From contig JABDDN010000005.1 in the NCBI GenBank assembly GCA_013287585.1, positions 1 to 64,000 of the forward strand: a DNA stretch of 64,000 nucleotides, in the 5' to 3' direction. Of the stretch, positions 25,712 through 33,122 are shown piece by piece. Positions within the stretch are counted from its first letter, which is position 1, and each line of letters starts with the position of its first letter. This DNA is from Nitrososphaerota archaeon (GTDB taxonomy: Archaea > Thermoproteota > Nitrososphaeria > Nitrososphaerales > Nitrosopumilaceae). The notes beneath the pieces were generated by a model. That model did not search any database and was not told where the DNA came from. It worked only from the letters and a program-made list of their open reading frames with translations. Both the position numbers and the translations under genes were made by a program.

Positions 25712-26284
25712 TTATAGTTTAAAGTAGATCAAAATTAAACCTGCAATTATAGCACCAGCAATTGCAATTATTAACTGATACAAATATTTTTTAAAAAATT
25801 TCATGTATCTATTTGATGACTCGTCATTTTGTAATTGTTTTAATGTTGTTTCTATTATTTTTGAGGATTCTATTAAGTTAGAATTCGTCACATCGAATTT
25901 AAAATCATTAATTAGTTTATAAAATACTGCGGTTATTCCTTCTGCCCAAACTTGATCTTCTGATTCACTAGATATTCTAAAATTCGTTTTCTTATCACAG
26001 TCGAAACCAATTGTTAACGACATATCCTCTAATAATAACATAAAAAAACATCTACCTTTTTTAAATTCAAAATGTTCAAGAAACTTTTCTATTGAAGATT
26101 CAGAAATTGTTTCAGATTCTGCCCCAAACTTAAATGTTAAAGATCCCAAATTAAATGACTTGCTATCAAGGTTTGCTATTTTTCGTTGTTTAGAATATTC
26201 CTCTGACATCTCTTTTCCTATGGTTGAAATTAATTCGATCGAGAATTGCTTAGTTATCTCTTTGGTACTAACATGTTTCTTCAT
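25712..26284 (-). CDS. Tail-anchored protein of unknown function
   Basis: The 190-residue protein is soluble and charged for about 165 residues, then ends in a single membrane helix (LYQLIIAIAGAIIAGLILIYF). There is no signal peptide, so it is likely held at the inner face by its C-terminus. The central part alternates strands (SKSFNLGSLTFKFGAES; FFMLLLEDMSLTIGFDC). The family is not recognised; roadblock-like folds are one possibility but unsupported. Confidence 0.5.
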   Translation of the reverse strand: MKKHVSTKEITKQFSIELISTIGKEMSEEYSKQRKIANLDSKSFNLGSLTFKFGAESETISESSIEKFLEHFEFKKGRCFFMLLLEDMSLTIGFDCDKKTNFRISSESEDQVWAEGITAVFYKLINDFKFDVTNSNLIESSKIIETTLKQLQNDESSNRYMKFFKKYLYQLIIAIAGAIIAGLILIYFKL

Positions 26285-26529
26285 AGTTATTGTTCTAGAC
26301 TTAATTTTGACATAAATATGTGCTTGTAATAATTCTGTAGGTTTTTATTTTACTGGATAATTTTTCATATTTTTGTAATGTTATAGATCCGAAAACATAC
26401 CTTTCTACTTCACATGATAACTATAATTTCAATGTCAAAACTAGTTCTTTTTGTCTAAATAACCCTCAGTTCTTCTCTTATGGATTCTCCTAAAGTCCAT
26501 GTTTTCTATATCATTAACTATTAGCTTCT

Positions 26530-26555
26530 GATCGATGATCGATCAATATTATATG
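26530..26555 (+). promoter_or_regulatory. Near-palindrome and TATA-like box before the 26.6-kb membrane gene
   Basis: TGATCGATGATCGATCA-type sequence (about 26529-26545) abuts AATATTATAT. The TATA-like part is 20-40 bases upstream of the possible starts at 26566, 26575 and 26587. The palindrome could be an operator. The remaining 281-base gap (26285-26565) is AT-rich and shows nothing else. Confidence 0.35.
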
Positions 26556-26565
26556 CAACTTTGCT

Positions 26566-26922
26566 GTGTATACAGTGACCACAAGTATGTCATACATTGC
26601 AGTTGGTGTAGGCATTTTTGGAATAATACTTACAGCTTGTGTTCTTTTGTATGTAAACAGCATAGTGAATCCCGTAATCAATACGGCTACAGACCGAATG
26701 GAGACTAGTCTAAAACCAATAACTAACCAAGTACCACAGGGAAATAATCTGATACAAGCAGGAAAACAGTTGGATACAGCACAATCACAAGTTGAGGATC
26801 TAAACCACGTAAAAGAAGCAGCTAATACAGGAGTGTTGAAAAATACGTGGTCTTTCGGAACACCTTTGATGATTGTTGTTGCCGCAATTGCAGCAATATT
26901 TGCCAAACTTCGCTCAGGATGA
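26566..26922 (+). CDS. Small membrane protein with two helices and polar middle
   Basis: The frame gives up to 118 residues. GTG 26566, GTG 26575 and ATG 26587 are all possible starts, and TATA spacing favours the latter two. It has a membrane helix (IAVGVGIFGIILTACVLLYV, about 11-30), a Gln/Asn/Asp-rich helical middle (about 35-95) and a C-terminal helix (TPLMIVVAAIAAIFA). A minus-strand frame of similar length overlaps it but lacks this organisation. Function unknown; a holin-like role is conceivable but unsupported. Confidence 0.5.
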   Translation: MYTVTTSMSYIAVGVGIFGIILTACVLLYVNSIVNPVINTATDRMETSLKPITNQVPQGNNLIQAGKQLDTAQSQVEDLNHVKEAANTGVLKNTWSFGTPLMIVVAAIAAIFAKLRSG

Positions 26923-26980
26923 GACAACACTACAGACAGAAAAATTTATTGAATGTACTGATAACTTGACAGAATCAAAA

Positions 26981-27664
26981 TCAATGTTGGTAATTAGGTT
27001 GAATGCTATGACTTTGAAGATAAGGTAAGAATCTTTTATCTACGCTTATCAAATCGGATGCAAAACTTTCGTATAGAGTACTATTGATACCCGTACCATC
27101 TTTGTAGTAGATGTATTGCCCAACAGTGTGTACTTTAAGCCAATTATCCGAATCAAGAACATTTGCCCTATGATATGTTGGCAAATCTCTTTGACAGACA
27201 TCAGCTATGTGATGTAGAATGAATAAACCTCCAATCATATTAATTATATTTTCAAAAGTCGCTTGAAAAATCCCTACTGGCATTTTATGTTTTATTTTAT
27301 TATATGCCTGCCACCATTTTGGATTGTTATTAGGAAAGGGACGATAAACTACTTTTGATCCTGACAAAATAACACCTTGAGAAGAGAGTAATGAGTTAAC
27401 ATTTAATGCCTTATAGTAGGAAGGAAATTCATCACTACAAGTAACGCCTGTTTGTTGTTTTATTATTTCAAACATTCCTAGTATTTGTGGACCAAGATAT
27501 AGAGACAAATTAACAAGTTTTGGAGAATAAATGTCTAAAGGATTACGATTAAACGGAATTATTTCATTGAATTGAAGAAATTCATATTCGGAGTTATGAT
27601 ATTGTCGTTGCATCTCAATTAGATCTGTTGTTAAAATACTGTTTGGATCTTTATATGGTCCCAT
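26981..27664 (-). CDS. Soluble protein of unknown function, possibly HEPN-like
   Basis: The 227-residue protein has no signal or membrane helix. A central WWQAYNKIKHKMP (about 117-129), followed by ATFENIINMIGGLFILHHIADV, resembles the W-x-x-YNxxKH pattern seen in several all-helical HEPN-like families, some of which act in defence or toxin systems. The canonical RxxxxH RNase motif is not clearly present, so this is weak. Its place near the integrase in an integrated element is compatible with an accessory defence role. Confidence 0.5.
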   Translation of the reverse strand: MGPYKDPNSILTTDLIEMQRQYHNSEYEFLQFNEIIPFNRNPLDIYSPKLVNLSLYLGPQILGMFEIIKQQTGVTCSDEFPSYYKALNVNSLLSSQGVILSGSKVVYRPFPNNNPKWWQAYNKIKHKMPVGIFQATFENIINMIGGLFILHHIADVCQRDLPTYHRANVLDSDNWLKVHTVGQYIYYKDGTGINSTLYESFASDLISVDKRFLPYLQSHSIQPNYQH

Positions 27665-27716
27665 GATTAATTTTTACTTGCATTTTGAATTAAGGTTATC
27701 CATTTGTTATCTTCTT

Positions 27717-28001
27717 CTATTCTGAACAATAAGGACAAGATACTTCATCAGTCTCTTTTTTGATAAGCCACGGAAATTTACGACCACATTCCAGACAAAT
27801 CATAACTCTTCTCTTCCAGAGCCTTGTACGGTAATAAGGAATCATAAATCTAGATATTTTTCTAAATCGAAGTTTTCCTTCTTCAGTTAAAAAATAAATT
27901 CCAAGTACTGATTTTGCGCCTTTTATCCCACGATTTCTAGGATCTTTATAGTGAGTCCTTGCGTGATTGTATCTTTTTGCTATTGAAATTACGTACTCCA
28001 T
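27717..28001 (-). CDS. Small basic protein with C-terminal zinc ribbon
   Basis: The 94-residue protein is basic and winged-helix-like at first (ISIAKRYNHARTHYKDPRNRG; GIYFLTEEGKLRFRKISRFM), and ends with CLECGRKF and CPYC, a Cys4 zinc ribbon at about 69-92. The combination suggests nucleic-acid binding. It is in line with the HEPN-like gene on the same strand, 52 bases apart. No family name can be given. Confidence 0.5.
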   Translation of the reverse strand: MEYVISIAKRYNHARTHYKDPRNRGIKGAKSVLGIYFLTEEGKLRFRKISRFMIPYYRTRLWKRRVMICLECGRKFPWLIKKETDEVSCPYCSE

Positions 28002-28076
28002 TGAGCTATCACTGAGCTATCAGATTTTTGTTATTTTTGCAAATAATAAAGACAGATTATGACGTTGGTATTGATT

Positions 28077-28478
28077 TTAGAGCCTTGTACTTGATCTTCC
28101 TCTCTTTCTAGGAAGTTTTTTTCTGCCTTTTTTCCTGTTTTTAACAAAGACATTGTCAAAATGTGAAAATATCTTGTCTCTACCAGCAGTTAATTTTTCA
28201 TATTCAGAGTCTCGTTGTTCCTTTGGAAATTCTTTCAAGACTTGCTTAATTTCAGCATTCATGAGTCTATTGTATTTTTTGACAATTCTTGTTATTTTTT
28301 TAAGAATTTTGCTGTCTGAGGCGGTATACAATTCCCCTCCAGCAATCAATCTGCTAAGAAATTCAATGCCAGTTTTAAGAGAATAATTATAATTCCAACC
28401 ATATTCATCATGCAAAATATCAAGAATCCTTTTTTCTTCTGATGTGAATCTTGCTCTAACAGTATGCCATTCTGTCAT
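28077..28478 (-). CDS. Basic protein of unknown function, divergent from the AbrB-integrase genes
   Basis: The 133-residue protein starts MTEWHTVRARFTSEEKRILD, with an N-terminal pattern like small DNA-binding or plasmid-accessory proteins, followed by helices (YGWNYNYSLKTGIEFLSRLI). It ends in a strongly basic tail (KNRKKGRKKLPRKRGRSS). It is transcribed divergently from the AbrB-like gene across a gap of about 50 bases, so the two may share a control region. A DNA-binding role in element maintenance is inferred from charge and position. Confidence 0.5.
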   Translation of the reverse strand: MTEWHTVRARFTSEEKRILDILHDEYGWNYNYSLKTGIEFLSRLIAGGELYTASDSKILKKITRIVKKYNRLMNAEIKQVLKEFPKEQRDSEYEKLTAGRDKIFSHFDNVFVKNRKKGRKKLPRKRGRSSTRL

Positions 28479-28529
28479 GAAAACTTGTCTACAAATTTAG
28501 ATATTAATTTTCGTCTATACTATGATTCT

Positions 28530-28748
28530 GTGAGTCAAAATACAAAAAACAGGGAATTAGATCTTGGAACAAGGAAAATCTCACGTATGAATTTCAGCTA
28601 TATTGTAACAATTCCCAAGATTTTTGTACAAAATGCGCTGAATGGAGAAACCGCGAAGATAGTAAGAATGACCATGTTGGAAGATGGATCTCTAAAGATT
28701 ACACCAATCCGAGAAAAAACCGAACCTGCTGATCTTGTCATAATGTGA
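28530..28748 (+). CDS. SpoVT/AbrB-like DNA-binding protein
   Basis: From GTG 28530 the product is about 72 residues, with RKISRMNFSYIVTIPKIFVQ as the swapped-hairpin AbrB core and a following strand pair (TAKIVRMTMLEDGSLKITPI). Such small dimers act as transition-state regulators or antitoxins. Upstream in-frame sequence to 28464 overlaps the divergent gene's start and is likely untranslated. A TATTTAGATATT-like box about 30 bases before the GTG fits a leaderless start. Four bases separate its stop from the integrase ATG, so it probably forms an operon with it and may regulate it. Confidence 0.62.
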   Translation: MSQNTKNRELDLGTRKISRMNFSYIVTIPKIFVQNALNGETAKIVRMTMLEDGSLKITPIREKTEPADLVIM

Positions 28749-28752
28749 TTAC

Positions 28753-30030
28753 ATGAAAAGAGTAAATACTACAAATCCACTTGCATTTTCAGATGAGGAC
28801 CGCAGAGCTGTGCGGTCTGATGCGGGAAAAAAATTGACATACAACGACACAATCCATAAGGCACAAACCGTTCGAAAGAGTCCAACAAAGAAAGAAAGAC
28901 TGCTAGCCGATCCAGACGTAAGAAGATGGTACAAAAATGTAGCAAGAGGTAGTCCAAATTCAGCCGAAATAAACCTAAGAAGGCTGAGCAAATTCTGCGA
29001 GGATCATCAAATCACACCGATGCAAGTTGCAGAATTGGGAATCAAAGACATCAGGGAAATAACAGATCTTCTACAAGACCACATATCATGGATGGAAAGC
29101 AGAGGCAATGCTCCACAATACATCAAGGGAACCATAACTGCGGTAAAGTCATGGCTGCATCATTTTGATGTCTTCATAAAAAGAAGAATCAAGATAGCAA
29201 ATGTAGACTCGACACCAACTTTAGAAAAAGAGAGAGTGCCACAAGGAAACGAACTTGCAGAACTTTTCAGCAGGGCAAATCTCAGGGCTGGTGCCATAAT
29301 GTCACTGATTGGCAAAGCTGGTCTAAGACCTGAAGTGATGGGAAACTATAACGCGACAGACGGGCTGATGATAAAGGATCTACCTGAACTTGTCCTAAAA
29401 GAAGGTCTGGCTACATTTGCAAGCAAACAGCCAAGAATCGTGGTAAGAAAGACACTCTCAAAAGCAGATCACGAATACTATACCTTCCTGACAGACTTTG
29501 GAACAAAGAGGCTGTTAGCCTATCTAAATGAGAGGCTAATTTCGGGAGAATCGCTAATGCCTGAATCTCCAGTCATAGCGCCCTTCACAAGGTATGGCAG
29601 ACATAGAGGAGAGAACATTGGCAAAAGATTTGTGGAGACATTGACAATCCGCAGGGAAATCCACAAAACAATGCGACCAAGATTTCTGTGGAGACCGTAT
29701 GTGCTAAGAGCTTTCTTTGACACGCAACTACTCATCGCAGAATCTCGTGGAAAGATTGCACATGACTTTCGTGTATTCTTTATGGGACACAAGGGAAACA
29801 TGGAAGCAAAGTACACAACCAACAAGGGAATTCTTCCAGACTCGCTCATTGATGAAATGAGAAATGCATTTAGTCGAAGTGAAGAATTTCTTGATCTGGA
29901 AAAAGGCGAAGTTCCTCCACTTGAAAAACAAAAAGAAGAAACAAAAGAAAAACTTGGAAATCTAACACAAGAAGAAATGGATCTGTTGCAAAAATTGTTA
30001 CAGAAAATTGGCGACAAGAAAACAGAATAA
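28753..30030 (+). CDS. Tyrosine recombinase / integrase
   Basis: The 425-residue protein has an N-terminal SAM-like core-binding domain (about 60-160) and a C-terminal catalytic domain. The likely catalytic residues are Arg in KAGLRPEVMG (about 195), Arg in RPYVLRAFFDTQL, His in FFMGHKGNMEAKY and the nucleophile Tyr in AKYTTNK. The last 40 residues are Glu/Lys-rich. It is the archaeal chromosomal-integrase type that inserts elements into tRNA genes, here 78 bases from tRNA-Arg(TCT). By eye its sequence is richer in GC than its neighbours, which fits acquired DNA. It follows the AbrB-like gene by four bases. Confidence 0.9.
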   Translation: MKRVNTTNPLAFSDEDRRAVRSDAGKKLTYNDTIHKAQTVRKSPTKKERLLADPDVRRWYKNVARGSPNSAEINLRRLSKFCEDHQITPMQVAELGIKDIREITDLLQDHISWMESRGNAPQYIKGTITAVKSWLHHFDVFIKRRIKIANVDSTPTLEKERVPQGNELAELFSRANLRAGAIMSLIGKAGLRPEVMGNYNATDGLMIKDLPELVLKEGLATFASKQPRIVVRKTLSKADHEYYTFLTDFGTKRLLAYLNERLISGESLMPESPVIAPFTRYGRHRGENIGKRFVETLTIRREIHKTMRPRFLWRPYVLRAFFDTQLLIAESRGKIAHDFRVFFMGHKGNMEAKYTTNKGILPDSLIDEMRNAFSRSEEFLDLEKGEVPPLEKQKEETKEKLGNLTQEEMDLLQKLLQKIGDKKTE

Positions 30031-30108
30031 ATAACACAGAATCAAAATGTTGTACATCTCGAACGGAAAATAGTTGACAAAACGACAGGACGCGTTAATA
30101 CAGATAAA

Positions 30109-30121
30109 GCGGGCCCGAAGG
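30109..30121 (+). other. Putative attR at the tRNA-Arg(TCT) 3' end
   Basis: GCGGGCCCGAAGG comprises the final acceptor strand of the minus-strand tRNA plus two adjacent bases. It is identical to 18675-18687. Just inside it lie GGACGCG (30088-30094) and GACAAAAC (30076-30083), which have counterparts inside the left end. Confidence 0.55.
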
Positions 30122-30184
30122 GCTTCGATCCCTTGACCACTGGATTAGAAGTCCAGTGCTCTGTCCAAGCTGAGCTACGGGCCC
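30110..30184 (-). tRNA. tRNA-Arg (anticodon TCT)
   Basis: The reverse strand has acceptor GGGCCCG/CGGGCCC, a D-arm GCTC..GAGC, the anticodon stem CTGGA/TCCAG with loop CTTCTAA (anticodon TCT, reads AGA), and the T-arm AGGG-ATCGAAG-CCCT. No intron; CCA not encoded. It is intact despite serving as the likely integration site, because the element carries in a copy of the 3' end. Confidence 0.94.
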
Positions 30185-30219
30185 AAGATTGGGCATTGGG
30201 CTACCATATTAAGGGTTTT

Positions 30220-31068
30220 TCACAACCAACTTTTTTTGTTTAGGTCTCTTTCCATTTTGAAAAGAAATTGTTGTGAATATCCTGCATATACACCAAAATA
30301 CTCTATGATTTTTTCATGAATGTCCTCATAATTTTTTTCTGTGAGTGATTTTTCTATCAAACCAGAAAATTTCTTTGAATAATATTTCTGGAGAATTCTT
30401 TGCGTCCACCTATCAATTGGAAATGCCTCTAATTTTTCAAGTGAGAATAAGAGTATGCAATCTGCAACTTTGTTTCCAATACCGTAAATCTCTTTTAATT
30501 CTTGTTTCGCTGAATTATAATCTGTTTTTTTTAAGAAATTAAACTCTATAGCACCAGAATTAACAGTTATTGCTGCATTCTTTACGTATTTTGCTCTAAA
30601 TCCAAGACCGCATGAAAGTAAATCATTCAGACTAGCCTTTGCAAGCTTATCAACATCAGGAAAAGTGAAAAATTCATGACCGTCAAAATCTGTTTTCTTA
30701 CCAAATTTTTGGCAGAGTCGTTTTAACATTTGTTTAATGTTTTGTATGGATGAATTTGATGAACAAATAAAAGAGATATAGCATTGAAATGGATCTTGTC
30801 TAAGTAACCTTAGACCTGGAAAGTGTTTTACAGCAGATCTTACAAGAATGTCTTTGTTTATCTCTTTTAGAATTTTTTTCATATTGTCATCTTGTCTGAA
30901 AAAATTACTGACCTTTTTTTGTGACGAAGTTATATCAAAAGGATTTTGTTCTACTCTTAAAATCTCTGCGCCATTTATCCCATGCCATATTCCGTCAATT
31001 TTGTCCCAGAGAAAAACTTGACCGCTATTGATAGTACTATCTATATTTATTCTTGAAAATTCTTGCAT
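30220..31068 (-). CDS. 8-oxoguanine DNA glycosylase (OGG-type, HhH-GPD)
   Basis: From ATG 31068 the product is about 282 residues. It has an N-terminal OGG-type domain (STINSGQVFLW), a helix-hairpin-helix with YGIGNKVADCILLFSL, where the Lys is the Schiff-base nucleophile, and FPIDRW with the catalytic Asp (about 30 residues from the start of the HhH). It removes oxidised guanine and nicks the abasic site. The frame allows an ATG at 31086, but that would overlap the beta-CASP gene's stop; the shorter start sits directly beside that gene, suggesting co-transcription. Confidence 0.85.
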   Translation of the reverse strand: MQEFSRINIDSTINSGQVFLWDKIDGIWHGINGAEILRVEQNPFDITSSQKKVSNFFRQDDNMKKILKEINKDILVRSAVKHFPGLRLLRQDPFQCYISFICSSNSSIQNIKQMLKRLCQKFGKKTDFDGHEFFTFPDVDKLAKASLNDLLSCGLGFRAKYVKNAAITVNSGAIEFNFLKKTDYNSAKQELKEIYGIGNKVADCILLFSLEKLEAFPIDRWTQRILQKYYSKKFSGLIEKSLTEKNYEDIHEKIIEYFGVYAGYSQQFLFKMERDLNKKSWL

Positions 31069-31069
31069 T

Positions 31070-32326
31070 TTAAACGGTAATCTCATCGCCCAATTTTGGC
31101 GCTATGGCATCAAACCCAAACTTTTCATGAATTTCTTCTGCAAATTTCGTGCATGAATCACTGTCTCCGTGAACCGTTAGAACTTTTGGATTTCCTTTGA
31201 TTCGCTTCATCATTTCAAAAAGACCAGTTCTATCAACATGGCCAGAAAACTCGAATTGTCTTACTTCAGCTTCTGCCTTTACATCGTTTCCTCTAATGTT
31301 AGCTTTGCCAGTATCCAATAATTTTCTGCCAGGGGTGCCTTCACCCTGATATGATACAAGAGCTATTCCGTTTTTTTTGTCAAGTGCGAGCTGTTGTAAA
31401 TAATAAACTGCAGAACCGCCAACTAACATTCCAGCTGGGGAGATCACTACACATGGTTCTTTTAGAGCGCGCTTTCTTTCCTGCTCTCCTCTTATCCATT
31501 CGGCGTGGTTGATTGAATCTGCAAATACCTTTGGATCGCGAAGGTATTCTGGATACCGAAGCATTATTTCATTAACCTTGACTGCCATTCCGTCCATGAT
31601 CACTTTGTGCTTAAATTTAGCATTTTTTAGGACGCATGCAATTTCTTGTGATCTCTCTACAGAAAACGAAGGCACAAAAAGTGAACCCTTCCTGTCCAAA
31701 ACCTCGTAAGCAAACTCGATGAATTTTTCCTCAGTTTCTTCCCGCGGCATCTGGTTTGTTTGTGAGTAGGTACTTTCTGTAATCATCAAATCAATTTCGC
31801 CAAAGTCAAGATCAGCTTCTCGTAACATTCTGGATCCTCGCGGATTTATGTCGCCAGTGTAGAAAAGCCTCTTGCCCCCTGATTCCACTATGACTGAACC
31901 GCCACCAACAACATGTCCTGACTCGTGGAGTTCAAAGGATGCATTGCCTCGGGTGATTTTTTGCTTGAACTCTATCTCTTTAGAACGCATCATCATATTG
32001 GTAACTTCAGGCATCCCAAATGGGAGTGTGTTTTTTCCCAATCTTAACATGTCCTCAATCAAAAGTCTAGAGAGATCTAATGTTGGTGCTGTTAAATAAA
32101 CATCCATACCATCATTTACAAAAAGTGCTGGTACGTTGCCTGAGTGGTCAAGGTGTGCATGTGTGACAACTACTGCATTGATGTCTTTGGGCCTTACGTG
32201 CATTGGATATGCTGGCTCTTTTCCCAGTGAAACACCATAGTCCAAAAGAAAATTAGCGCCATCACAATTAACTTGAAATGCCGATCTACCTACCTCTTGG
32301 GCAGCCCCAAGTACTTTTACTTGCAA
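31070..32326 (-). CDS. Beta-CASP metallo-beta-lactamase ribonuclease (aCPSF2-like)
   Basis: The 418-residue protein carries the metal motif HAHLDHSG (about 56-63), further metal ligands in the ESGHVVGGGS region and YTGDIN, and a beta-CASP segment with SPAGMLVGGSAVYYL and a late FSGHVDRTGL. KH domains typical of aCPSF1 are absent, so it is the shorter aCPSF2-like class. Such enzymes cut or trim RNA and act in mRNA 3' processing or decay. It is co-directional with the OGG gene (two-base gap). Confidence 0.87.
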   Translation of the reverse strand: MQVKVLGAAQEVGRSAFQVNCDGANFLLDYGVSLGKEPAYPMHVRPKDINAVVVTHAHLDHSGNVPALFVNDGMDVYLTAPTLDLSRLLIEDMLRLGKNTLPFGMPEVTNMMMRSKEIEFKQKITRGNASFELHESGHVVGGGSVIVESGGKRLFYTGDINPRGSRMLREADLDFGEIDLMITESTYSQTNQMPREETEEKFIEFAYEVLDRKGSLFVPSFSVERSQEIACVLKNAKFKHKVIMDGMAVKVNEIMLRYPEYLRDPKVFADSINHAEWIRGEQERKRALKEPCVVISPAGMLVGGSAVYYLQQLALDKKNGIALVSYQGEGTPGRKLLDTGKANIRGNDVKAEAEVRQFEFSGHVDRTGLFEMMKRIKGNPKVLTVHGDSDSCTKFAEEIHEKFGFDAIAPKLGDEITV

Positions 32327-32441
32327 GAATTCAAAGTCTTCTCAAAGGACCTTTAAACCTTTAGCGTTTTTCAATCTGTCAATTATAATATCTGTATAAT
32401 TTACAAAAGACTTAATTAGATCAAATAAAGATGATCTGACC

Positions 32442-32663
32442 ATGGGTAGAACCTTTGAACAATGGTGGAATACCATCCCAAAAGACCTTCGAGACAAAGT
32501 TCGAAAGGGCGATGAGGGAAACAAACCATTACTAAACCAGATAAATTGGATTTGGGTTCATAATATGATGAATCAAAAGGGTGATCTAAATCCTTCTGCC
32601 GCTGAATTACTTGATTGGGTAACGAGCGGACAAATAGACGCAATGCGTCAAACCAAGAAGTAA
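32442..32663 (+). CDS. Conserved small protein of unknown function
   Basis: The 73-residue soluble protein starts MGRTFEQWWNTIPKDLRDKVRKG, with a Trp-rich first helix, and continues with INWIWVHNMMNQKGDLNPSAAEL and LDWVTSGQIDAM. The even spread of aromatic residues and charges is protein-like, and competing frames on the other strand are poorer. Only the TATA-like TCAAATAAA near 32417-32425 hints at a promoter. Function unknown. Confidence 0.6.
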   Translation: MGRTFEQWWNTIPKDLRDKVRKGDEGNKPLLNQINWIWVHNMMNQKGDLNPSAAELLDWVTSGQIDAMRQTKK

Positions 32664-32752
32664 AATAATCATTATACTTTCTTTTTTGTTTTTTATTTTC
32701 TATATTCTATTGTGAAAAATTTCTATAACTCTGTTATGGATTTTGCAGATGG

Positions 32753-32760
32753 TTTAAATA
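32753..32760 (+). promoter_or_regulatory. TATA-like box for the ferredoxin gene
   Basis: TTTAAATA lies about 30 bases before ATG 32786. This favours that ATG over the in-frame GTG at 32768. Confidence 0.5.
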
Positions 32761-32785
32761 GCAAACGGTGAAGATCAAAATCAGA

Positions 32786-33088
32786 ATGCCAATAGCAATC
32801 ATTCCAGACATAGATGAACAAAGATGTATAGGCTGTGCGCTTTGCGTAGAGATCTGTACTTCTCTTGGTCCAGACGTACTTCGTGTCAAGCCCGTTGAGG
32901 GTTGGAAGAGAGGTAAAGCATTTGTCTTTTATCCAGAAAGATGCATCTCAGACGGTGCATGCATCGGAGTTTGCCCAACAAAAGCAATCTTTTGGATGAG
33001 ACCAATGAACTACACTGCTGGTCAACCAGTTCCTCTCCACAAGAACGGAGTATTCGTAAAAGGCTGGGCAGAAGACGCCGCACTATAA
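32786..33088 (+). CDS. Ferredoxin, 7Fe ([3Fe-4S]/[4Fe-4S]) type
   Basis: The product (about 100 residues from ATG 32786) has two cluster motifs. The first is the full CIGCALCVEIC. The second, CISDGACIGVCP, has Asp where the second Cys is usually found, as in Sulfolobus-type zinc/7Fe ferredoxins. The result should be one [4Fe-4S] and one [3Fe-4S] cluster, or an Asp-ligated [4Fe-4S]. It is a soluble electron carrier for 2-oxoacid oxidoreductases and similar enzymes. It stands alone with its own promoter. Confidence 0.88.
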   Translation: MPIAIIPDIDEQRCIGCALCVEICTSLGPDVLRVKPVEGWKRGKAFVFYPERCISDGACIGVCPTKAIFWMRPMNYTAGQPVPLHKNGVFVKGWAEDAAL

Positions 33089-33122
33089 GCGGAATCTGTT
33101 CTCGCACTCTTTTTTATTATTT

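Larger units (their letters stand above)
18675..30121. mobile_element. Putative integrated mobile element at tRNA-Arg(TCT), about 11.4 kb
   Basis: A tyrosine recombinase gene ends 78 bases from an intact tRNA-Arg. The 3' end of that tRNA (13 bases, 30109-30121) is repeated in the same orientation at 18675-18687, the expected product of site-specific integration into a tRNA 3' end. Between the copies lie about 15 mostly unrecognised genes with mixed strands and loose spacing, unlike the compact housekeeping gene blocks on either side. Just inside both ends are GACAAAAC and inverted CGCGTCC/GGACGCG motifs. No replication, capsid or conjugation gene is recognised, so it is best described as an integrative element of unknown transfer mode. 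Confidence 0.65.

Noticed and set aside
26514-26930. 138-codon antisense frame over the 26.6-kb membrane gene
   Set aside because: The + strand frame has ordered membrane helices and a TATA-like box; the minus frame does not.
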